48,982 nucleotides of DNA. Origin: Roseibium sp. TrichSKD4. GTDB taxonomy: Bacteria; Pseudomonadota; Alphaproteobacteria; Rhizobiales; Stappiaceae. The stretch covers positions 506,317 to 555,298 of the forward strand of contig NZ_GL476320.1 in the NCBI RefSeq assembly GCF_000148725.1, in the 5' to 3' direction. The position numbers and the translations under genes were made by a program. The notes beneath the pieces are model-generated. The model saw nothing but the letters and a program-made list of their open reading frames with translations. It was not told where the DNA came from and ran no database searches. Positions within the stretch are counted from its first letter, which is position 1. Each line of letters opens with the position of its first letter. Shown in pieces: positions 42,957-48,982 of the stretch.

Positions 42957-43880
42957 ATGAAACGCGTCTCCAAACTTGCTGCGCTCGCCGCAGTCAGCAT
43001 GCTCGCCTTGAACGCCACATCTGCAGCAGCAGATGATCAGAAGATCAACGAATTCCGCATTGGTATCCTTGGCGGTGAAAACGCGTCAGACCGTCTGCGC
43101 GCCTACACTTGTCTTGAAGAAAAAACAGCTGACCTTCTTGGCGTAGACGTCAAACTCTTCGCTCCGGCTGACTATAACGGCGTTATTGAAGGTCTTCTCG
43201 GTGGCAACCTTGATCTGGCATGGCTGGGCGCGTCTAGCTACGCCAAAGTTTACCTGACTGACCCAGAAGCCGTTGATCCGGTACTCGTCAAGGTCAATGT
43301 TGATGGTGGTTACGGCTACTATTCTATCGGTTTTGCCCGCACAGACAGCGAGATCAACTCTCTGGACGACATGAAGGGCAAGGTTTTCGGCTTTGGTGAC
43401 CCGAACTCCACATCCGGTTACCTGATCCCGTCCATCGCCATCCCGCAGCAGGGCTACTCCATGAAGCCGGGCGAATACTTTGGCGAAGTGAAGTTCACTG
43501 GTGGCCACGAGCAAACCATCGTTGCGGTCGCAAATGGCGACATCGATGCTGGTGTTACCTGGGCGGACGGTCTTGGTGAGTGGGAAGACGGATATAACTC
43601 CGGCGCCCTGCGCAAGGCTTCTGATGCAGGTCTGGTTGACATGACCGAGATGACACAAATCTGGCAATCCCCGGTCATCCCGGAAGGCCCGATCGTTCTG
43701 TCCAAGAAGCTGCCGGAAGACGTTAAAATCAAGATGACGGGTCTGATTGCGTCCATGAACTCTATCGATCCAGACTGCGCATACAACATTGCAGCTGGTG
43801 AGACCAAGGGCTTCATGCCGATCACACACGATGCTTACGTGAACATCATCGAAGCTCGTAAAGCCAAGAACAAAAACTAA
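42957..43880 (+). CDS. phnD: PhnD, phosphonate-binding periplasmic protein
   Basis: 307 residues with a signal peptide (VSKLAALAAVSMLALNATSAAA). Characteristic PhnD segments: FRIGILGGENASDRLR, DLAWLGASSYAKVY, DPNSTSGYLIPS, GGHEQTIVAVANGDIDAGVTW. The DPNSTSG and GASSY loops bind the phosphonate group. ATG 42957 follows GGGGAG. A hairpin separates it from phnE1. Confidence 0.96.
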   Translation: MKRVSKLAALAAVSMLALNATSAAADDQKINEFRIGILGGENASDRLRAYTCLEEKTADLLGVDVKLFAPADYNGVIEGLLGGNLDLAWLGASSYAKVYLTDPEAVDPVLVKVNVDGGYGYYSIGFARTDSEINSLDDMKGKVFGFGDPNSTSGYLIPSIAIPQQGYSMKPGEYFGEVKFTGGHEQTIVAVANGDIDAGVTWADGLGEWEDGYNSGALRKASDAGLVDMTEMTQIWQSPVIPEGPIVLSKKLPEDVKIKMTGLIASMNSIDPDCAYNIAAGETKGFMPITHDAYVNIIEARKAKNKN

Positions 43881-43898
43881 GCTCTTTTGTTTGGTTTG

Positions 43899-43928
43899 AA
43901 CGCGGGTCGGACGTCTGACCCGCGTTTT
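43899..43928 (+). terminator. Attenuating hairpin between phnD and phnE1
   Basis: A 10-bp stem AACGCGGGTC/GACCCGCGTT with an 8-nt loop, followed by TTCTGTCTT. It likely keeps the binding protein more abundant than the permeases. Confidence 0.7.
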
Positions 43929-43974
43929 CTGTCTTGACGTTTCAGTTCCTAAATTTGCCCCGAAGGAAAATCCA

Positions 43975-44826
43975 ATGGCCGGTGTTGCCGCCCTTGAGCA
44001 GGAAATCATGTCGCTCCGCAAGCGGCGTCAGCTTTACTCCCTGATTGGAGTGTTGCTGGTGATCGCGGTTCTTGTCTCCGGCTATTCGAAATCCAACACA
44101 ATGAACTCCGGGAATTTTCTGGACGGGCTTTCAAAATTCTTCGACTACCCGAGCGAAATTGTCATAGAGGCCTGGGAGGCGGGGCCAGCGTTCTTTGGCC
44201 TGATTCTGACTTATCTTCCAGCCATGCTCGAAACGCTCAATATCGCGGGTGTTGCAACGCTTTTGGGCGGAGCTATGGCCGTAGTTTTGGCGATGGCGTC
44301 ATCTCGCAATGTAGACAGTTGGGGGCCGGGTATTCCGGTTGTGCGCCGGGTGATGGATATCATGCGCGCGTTTCCCGAGCTCATTATCGCTTTGTTTTTG
44401 ATTTTTGTTCTGGGCTCTAGCCCTGTTCCTGCGATGATCGCCGTTGCCTTTCACACCGCGGGCGCGCTTGGAAAGCTGTTCTCTGAAGTAAACGAGAATA
44501 TTGATCGCAAGCCGATTGAGGGGCTGTCAGCCTGCGGGGCCAGCTGGATGCAGCGCATTCGCTATGCGGTCATGCCACAGGTTGCGCCGAATTATCTCAG
44601 CTATTTCCTGCTTCGCCTTGAAATCAACGTGCGCGCTTCTGCTATTCTGGGCTTTGTTGGCGCTGGTGGGATTGGTCAGGAACTCCGGCGGACCATTGGT
44701 TGGGGGCAGGGGGCTGGCGATGAAACGGCGGCCATCTTCGTTCTCTTGTTTGTCACCATCATGCTGATTGATCAGGCCTCGTCTTACCTTAGGGGTAAGC
44801 TGGTAGGATCTGGCCGTGCGCACTGA
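43975..44826 (+). CDS. phnE: PhnE, phosphonate ABC transporter permease 1
   Basis: 283 residues with six predicted membrane segments and the BPD permease motif: FHTAGALGKLFSEVNENIDRKPIEGLSACGASWMQRIRYAVMPQVAP. Followed 10 nt later by the second permease with which it pairs. Confidence 0.95.
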   Translation: MAGVAALEQEIMSLRKRRQLYSLIGVLLVIAVLVSGYSKSNTMNSGNFLDGLSKFFDYPSEIVIEAWEAGPAFFGLILTYLPAMLETLNIAGVATLLGGAMAVVLAMASSRNVDSWGPGIPVVRRVMDIMRAFPELIIALFLIFVLGSSPVPAMIAVAFHTAGALGKLFSEVNENIDRKPIEGLSACGASWMQRIRYAVMPQVAPNYLSYFLLRLEINVRASAILGFVGAGGIGQELRRTIGWGQGAGDETAAIFVLLFVTIMLIDQASSYLRGKLVGSGRAH

Positions 44827-44836
44827 GGAGGCCGAG

Positions 44837-46174
44837 ATGAGCATTGATACTTTCAACGAGCCCGTAATTGACCGCGCGGACGTTCTGGCAGCCGTCAGAA
44901 AGCGCGCCAGATGGACAATTGCGGTTCCGCTGTTGATCCTTGCCTATTTGACCTACACGTGGTTTGCCTTTGGTGTGCCTGACCTGTTGTCACGCGCCCA
45001 ACCTGACCGGGCCTTGATCCTTGCAACGGACTCAGTTGCCTACAAGGTACATGTCACCAAGTTGCTGCGCCGGGACATTCTGGAAGTCGCGATTGAGGGC
45101 GAGCGCCGGGCAACCTATGGCGATGAGGATTTACCTGAATGGGTAACGGTAGACGGAACCAACTCTGTCATTGATCTCGGTGAGGGCTACATCGTCGACA
45201 TTGCCGGCAAGGTGATGCAGTTCACTGTTCCGGACTATGGTGTGATCAAAGTGACAGCCACCAACTCTGGCGTCACAACCGAGTTGCCACCCGGAGACGT
45301 CCCGGACTGGGTGTCTGATAATCCGAAGAAGTTTGACGCCCGCCCAACGCTAGACCGCCGTGTGCAGGTCACCCGCACCAAAATCGAAGTGCACAACTAC
45401 TTTGGTGGCTGGGAGAACTTCTGGTTCCCGTTTGGATCACCTGTTTACGGCATGTCTTTCGGTGAGGTTGTTGCTGCGGTCTTCAGCGATGTCCGCATCG
45501 ATCCGGACCAATCCAATGCCAGCCTGATCCTGCACGAGTTTTGGGAAAATCCTGACTGGCAGCATGGCGCAGTGTTTATCGCACTTCTTGAAACCATCAT
45601 GATGGCCGTATTGGGAACCTTGACGGCAGCAGCCTTTGGTTTGCCGCTGGCGTTTTTGGCAGCCCGCAACTTCACACCATCCATGATCTTGCGGTTCTCG
45701 ACACGGCGTCTGTTTGATTTCCTGCGTGGGATCGACATGCTGATCTGGTCGCTGATTTTCATTCGCGCTTTCGGCCTTGGGCCGCTCACAGGAGCCCTGG
45801 CAATCGCTTTCACCGATACCGGTTCCTTGGGCAAACTGTTCTCCGAGGCACTGGAGAACATCGACAACAAGCAGGTAGAGGGCGTGCGTGCCACCGGGGC
45901 CACCCAGTTGCAGCGCTACCGTTATGGCGTCATCCCGCAAATCTTGCCGGTTTTCGTGTCTCAGGTGCTCTACTATCTGGAGTCCAACACACGCTCGGCA
46001 ACAGTCATCGGAGCATTGGGCGCTGGCGGCATTGGCCTCATGTTGGTTGAGACGATGAAAACGTCTCGCGACTGGGAAAACACCAGTTACATTATCATCC
46101 TGACGATTGTTGTCGTCATCGCCATGGATCAGGCATCCGGTTGGCTGCGCCGCAAACTGATTCAAGGCAAATAG
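44837..46174 (+). CDS. phnE: PhnE, phosphonate ABC transporter permease 2 (long form)
   Basis: 445 residues. One membrane segment near residue 30, then a soluble region of about 190 residues predicted to be periplasmic (SRAQPDRALILATDS ... VQVTRTKIEVHNYFGG) and a C-terminal permease domain with EAA loop FTDTGSLGKLFSEALENIDNKQVEGVRATGATQLQRYRYGVIPQILP. This long form is common in alphaproteobacterial phnE2. ATG 44837 follows GAGGAG. Confidence 0.94.
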   Translation: MSIDTFNEPVIDRADVLAAVRKRARWTIAVPLLILAYLTYTWFAFGVPDLLSRAQPDRALILATDSVAYKVHVTKLLRRDILEVAIEGERRATYGDEDLPEWVTVDGTNSVIDLGEGYIVDIAGKVMQFTVPDYGVIKVTATNSGVTTELPPGDVPDWVSDNPKKFDARPTLDRRVQVTRTKIEVHNYFGGWENFWFPFGSPVYGMSFGEVVAAVFSDVRIDPDQSNASLILHEFWENPDWQHGAVFIALLETIMMAVLGTLTAAAFGLPLAFLAARNFTPSMILRFSTRRLFDFLRGIDMLIWSLIFIRAFGLGPLTGALAIAFTDTGSLGKLFSEALENIDNKQVEGVRATGATQLQRYRYGVIPQILPVFVSQVLYYLESNTRSATVIGALGAGGIGLMLVETMKTSRDWENTSYIIILTIVVVIAMDQASGWLRRKLIQGK

Positions 46175-46218
46175 AGGCAATTTTCCTGAGTTTTGACCGT
46201 GATTGTGAGAAATCTAAG

Positions 46219-46255
46219 CGCCGCTGCGGGGAAACCTCCACAGCGGCGTTTTTTT
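46219..46255 (+). terminator. Rho-independent terminator of the phn operon
   Basis: Perfect 8-bp stem CGCCGCTG/CAGCGGCG followed by seven T residues, about 45 nt after the phnE2 stop codon. Confidence 0.88.
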
Positions 46256-46313
46256 GCCGCAATTCACCTCACCATGGGGAAGGAATTCAGGTTTCTGAAT
46301 CTTAGGGGGCAGT

Positions 46314-47519
46314 ATGCCGAATTTCGCGCCACGCCAATTGTCTCGCTTCACGCTCGCACTGCCGCTTGCGTTCGGCCTCACAGCTCTTTCTCAGCCTGCG
46401 AGCGCGATTGAAAACTGCGTTGCATCCTTGAAGAAGCAGGCAATAGCATCGGGCGTAAAGCCGTCAGTTGCGGAAAACATGCTTGCAAAGGCGACTTACG
46501 ACAAGAAAGTCGTTCGGTTTTCCAAAAGCCAACCCGAATACAAAACCCCGATCTGGGACTACATGGCCTTTCTGGTCGACCCAAAACGGATTGAAGATGG
46601 CAAGGCGCGGCTGAAACAGCATCGCTCGACGCTCTCTTCCATTGAAAAGCGCTATGGTGTGTCGGGCAATGTCGTCGTGGCTGTATGGGGTATTGAAAGT
46701 GACTTTGGTCAGTTTCGAGGCGATTTTTACACCCCCCACGCGCTGGCAAATCTTGTGTGTGCAGGTGGGCGGCGGTCGAAGTATTTCCGGGGTGAACTGA
46801 TCAAGACCCTTCAGATTGCGTCCCGTGGAGACGTGCCAGCGCGTGATTTTCGCGGCTCCTGGGCGGGAGCTTTTGGTCAAACCCAATTCATGCCGACGAC
46901 CTACACGAAACTTGCCGTGGATCATGACCGGGACGGTCGCAAGGATCTGGTGAATTCAGTGCCGGATGCACTCGCGTCAACCGCCAATTTTCTCAAGGAT
47001 GCCGGATGGCGCAATTCGCGGCCTTGGGGCTACGAGGTCAAGGTGCCAAAAGGCTATTCGGGGCCTTCTGGACTTAAAAGAAGAGCGTCACTTAGCACAT
47101 GGGGCAAGCGTGGTTTTGCGGATATGTCCGGAAAGCGTATGTCCGGTAAAACGGAGGCCGCTCTCATCGGTCCAGCAGGGGCAAGTGGGCCTGCTTTTCT
47201 TGTAACCCGAAATTTCAATGCGCTGCGCAGCTACAATGCCTCGACGTCTTACGGCTTGGCGATAGCCTTGTTATCTGAATTGATTGTTGGCAATGAACCG
47301 TTCAAGACACCATGGCCGACGAACAATCCTGGTCTATCTCGTGCGCAGCGGCTGGAACTGCAGCATCTTTTGAACCGGAACGGGTTCGATGTTGGAGAAG
47401 CCGATGGGAAGGTTGGACCTGCCACCCGAGCTGGCATCAAAAAGGCGGAATCCAAATACGGCATGCCTGTCACCGGTCGGCCTGCATGGAACATCTACTA
47501 CGCTTTGGGCGAGCGCTAG
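46314..47519 (+). CDS. Lytic murein transglycosylase (MltB family) with peptidoglycan-binding domain
   Basis: 401 residues. Signal peptide (LALPLAFGLTALSQPASA); SLT_2 catalytic domain with glutamate E128 in VVAVWGIESDFGQFRG and SWAGAFGQTQFMPTTY; C-terminal PG_binding_1 domain (LQHLLNRNGFDVGEADGKVGPATRAGIKKAE). It cleaves peptidoglycan glycan strands with 1,6-anhydro product. No lipobox, so soluble periplasmic rather than a lipoprotein. Confidence 0.95.
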   Translation: MPNFAPRQLSRFTLALPLAFGLTALSQPASAIENCVASLKKQAIASGVKPSVAENMLAKATYDKKVVRFSKSQPEYKTPIWDYMAFLVDPKRIEDGKARLKQHRSTLSSIEKRYGVSGNVVVAVWGIESDFGQFRGDFYTPHALANLVCAGGRRSKYFRGELIKTLQIASRGDVPARDFRGSWAGAFGQTQFMPTTYTKLAVDHDRDGRKDLVNSVPDALASTANFLKDAGWRNSRPWGYEVKVPKGYSGPSGLKRRASLSTWGKRGFADMSGKRMSGKTEAALIGPAGASGPAFLVTRNFNALRSYNASTSYGLAIALLSELIVGNEPFKTPWPTNNPGLSRAQRLELQHLLNRNGFDVGEADGKVGPATRAGIKKAESKYGMPVTGRPAWNIYYALGER

Positions 47520-47545
47520 CCAATATTATCTCATCGGATATTGGC
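47519..47545 (+). terminator. Weak terminator-like hairpin
   Basis: Perfect 8-bp stem GCCAATAT/ATATTGGC overlapping the transglycosylase stop codon; only TTGG follows, so termination would be weak. Confidence 0.4.
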
Positions 47546-47622
47546 TTGGTCCAAGGTGGACTTGCTAAGTAAATTGTTGCAGTGCAATATTCTCTTCATC
47601 AACCTTTGAGGAAGGGATTCGC

Positions 47623-48264
47623 ATGTCGGGCCGGATATTGACTGTTGCACAGCAAAAAGGCGGGTCAGGCAAAACAACCTTGAGCGCACACCTGGCTGTT
47701 GCGCTGGCTCGCAAAAGCGGGGAACCTGTCGCTATTCTGGATGTTGATCCGCAAGGCTCGCTCGGTACTTGGTTTGAGGCGCGGGAAGAAACGCTGGGCG
47801 AAGATGCCACCGGCCTGTCCTTTCGCACAGCTTCGGGGTGGGGTGCGCGCCGGGAAGCTCGTTCCTTAGCCAAATCACACGGTTTCGTGGTGATCGACAC
47901 GCCGCCGAAAACTGATACGGACGCGCGGCCGGCGATTGAGGTGGCGGATTATGTGTTTGTTCCGATCCAGCCCACACCGGTTGATGTGTGGGCGACAGAG
48001 CAGACGATTGAGCTGGCTGCACGAGAAAAAACACCCGCCTTACTCGTTTTGAACCGTGTTCCGTCCCGAGCATCCCTGACACATGAAATGGAAGAGGCCA
48101 TTCGGTCCTCCGGCTATCAAGCGCTGACCAGTCGCTTGGGCAATCGCACAGGCTTTGCTGCCTCCATGGGGCAGGGGATCACAGTGATGGAGCAGGCCCC
48201 ATCGTCCAAGGCCGCCGAGGAAATGTCTCTCCTGATTGACGAGATTCTCGGGCACATCGAATAA
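47623..48264 (+). CDS. ParA-family ATPase
   Basis: 213 residues. Deviant Walker A KGGSGKTT at residues 12-19, Walker A' DVDPQGSLGTW and Walker B VVIDTPP. Shorter than chromosomal ParA and with no DNA-binding N-terminus and no parB nearby, so an orphan ParA/MinD-like protein positioning an unknown cargo. AGGAAGGG precedes the start. Confidence 0.93.
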   Translation: MSGRILTVAQQKGGSGKTTLSAHLAVALARKSGEPVAILDVDPQGSLGTWFEAREETLGEDATGLSFRTASGWGARREARSLAKSHGFVVIDTPPKTDTDARPAIEVADYVFVPIQPTPVDVWATEQTIELAAREKTPALLVLNRVPSRASLTHEMEEAIRSSGYQALTSRLGNRTGFAASMGQGITVMEQAPSSKAAEEMSLLIDEILGHIE

Positions 48265-48372
48265 CTCGGTTTAGAGAAAACGTTGCGTCCGCCCTGTTGC
48301 CATCCGTTCGACACGATCTCATGATGGGATCAACAAGCATGAGTTGTTGAACGACGCTGGGAGGAACAGGTC
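48265..48372. other. Intergenic region before the PAN-domain gene
   Basis: 108 bp, no gene. GAGGAACAGG provides the ribosome site for the GTG at 48373. Nothing else recognised. Confidence 0.3.
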
Positions 48373-48982
48373 GTGATCGGTTTTCGTTTCAAAAAGCATT
48401 TTTCCATCAATCATTTGAATCTGGCGGGCTATCTTGCAGCCGTGGCCTTGATTGGCGGCGTTGCAACCGCCGATGCTGCGGAGCGGCGCATTGTCACCAT
48501 CGAAGATGCGGATTATTTCGGGGCAGATTACCGAACCGTCAAAGATGTCGACCTGGAGGCCTGCAAAGCGGTTTGCCTTCAGGACAATCAATGCCGTGCC
48601 TTTACATTCAACACATCAGCCGGTTGGTGTTTTCTGAAATCAGACACCGGGCATTTGCAGAGCTTCGCAGGCGCGGTGGCAGGCCGTGTTCTGGAAGTAA
48701 GTGCGCCGCGCGAAACTGCTGAGGCCGAGCGCAGCAAGGAACTGACCTTCCTGACTGCCAGCCAGCTGCAAGCAGCCAAAACCTTTGAAGTCAAACTCAA
48801 GGACACCATACGGCCCGGAGCTGCCTCAGCAGAAAGCCTGAAACAGGCAGGAACCACTGCCTTGTCACAAGGCGATGGACGAGCCGCAGAAAACGCTTTT
48901 TCTGAGTTGGCAGTCCTTCAGCCCAGCGAAACTCTGGCGTGGGTCGGTCTAAGTCGCGCGTACGCAATCCAGTCTCCTGACA
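48373..48982 (+). CDS. PAN/Apple-domain plus TPR protein, N-terminal part (possible alpha-2-macroglobulin)
   Basis: 203 residues are in the window and the gene continues past the right edge. GTG start with GAGGAACAGG upstream; a hydrophobic signal segment (GYLAAVALIGGVATADA) follows. A PAN/Apple domain is visible (CKAVCLQDNQCRAFTFN, GWCFLKSD), then helices ending in a TPR-like unit (GDGRAAENAFSELAVLQPSETLAWVGLSRAY). This order resembles rhizobial periplasmic alpha-2-macroglobulin homologues, which trap proteases, but the diagnostic part is outside the window. Confidence 0.78.
   Translation, partial: MIGFRFKKHFSINHLNLAGYLAAVALIGGVATADAAERRIVTIEDADYFGADYRTVKDVDLEACKAVCLQDNQCRAFTFNTSAGWCFLKSDTGHLQSFAGAVAGRVLEVSAPRETAEAERSKELTFLTASQLQAAKTFEVKLKDTIRPGAASAESLKQAGTTALSQGDGRAAENAFSELAVLQPSETLAWVGLSRAYAIQSPD

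Noticed and set aside
43086-44021. Minus-strand ORF of 311 codons
   Set aside because: Antisense to phnD and the phnD-phnE gap; phnD has a signal peptide and family motifs.
1-48982. CRISPR arrays, tRNA or rRNA genes, prophage genes
   Set aside because: No regularly spaced repeats, no cloverleaf-like segments and no phage structural genes were seen.

Overview
The window looks like a chromosome segment of a marine-type alphaproteobacterium, probably of the order Rhizobiales (Roseibium/Stappia-like). This is inferred from gene content (complete sox cluster, TRAP transporter, Pho-type phnCDEE, PAN-domain/TPR protein) and protein style; no rRNA or tRNA gene is present to confirm it. Most genes have a clear Shine-Dalgarno sequence, and I shortened many starts to fit it.

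Layout. 1-3.1 kb: the 5' part of a Tat-exported metallo-beta-lactamase-fold protein diverges from an HxlR regulator, followed by a methionyl-tRNA synthetase on the other strand. 2.87-4.6 kb: a 67-residue peptide ending in a Cys-X4-Cys tail, a terminator hairpin, then a radical SAM/SPASM maturase. This is a compact, AT-rich RiPP-like pair that I cannot assign to a named family. 4.6-7.5 kb: a YeiH-type anion exporter, a frameshifted MauG-type dihaem peroxidase and a Sel1-repeat protein. 7.5-15 kb: a TRAP transporter (dctPQM type) in one operon with a flavin reductase, an aldo/keto reductase and an LLM-type flavin monooxygenase, divergent from a GntR regulator and a Gfo/Idh/MocA protein. The three-enzyme set matches SmoA/SmoB/SmoC of the sulfoquinovose monooxygenase pathway, with a TRAP transporter instead of an ABC importer and the Gfo/Idh protein as a candidate NAD+-dependent sulfoquinovosidase.

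15-28.6 kb: a complete sulfur-oxidation locus, soxR-S divergent from soxV-W-X-Y-Z-A-B-C-D-E-F, with an adjacent YeeE/YedE (SoxT-like) transporter and a Tat-exported MBL-fold hydrolase. A second soxT-like gene (28.7-34 kb) is dead: it has a +1 G frameshift, a CAG-to-TAG nonsense codon and an IS66-family insertion with a perfect 8-bp target duplication. That IS66 element itself carries an IS1380-family element between tnpB and tnpC. Similar AT-rich inverted repeats lie in the soxS/soxV and soxX/soxW gaps and before the MBL gene, and are candidate SoxR operators.

34-39.5 kb: an Lrp regulator divergent from a SufS-like class V aminotransferase joined to a class II glutamine amidotransferase; then an HD-domain hydrolase, TetR, a double cupin and a glutathione transferase. 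39.6-46.2 kb: a phosphonate locus. A hexapeptide transferase and phnC-phnD-phnE1-phnE2 diverge, each side with a PHO-box-like 7-4-7 sequence, and an IS5-type element sits between them. 46.3 kb to the end: an MltB-type lytic transglycosylase, a ParA-like ATPase and the start of a PAN-domain/TPR protein that may be an alpha-2-macroglobulin.

Working model (inference): sulfolipid-derived sulfoquinovose enters through the TRAP system and is desulfonated to sulfite plus a hexose by SmoC/A/B. The sulfite would be exported (YeiH) or oxidised with thiosulfate by the neighbouring periplasmic Sox system, so the central 25 kb would be an organosulfur-to-sulfate module.
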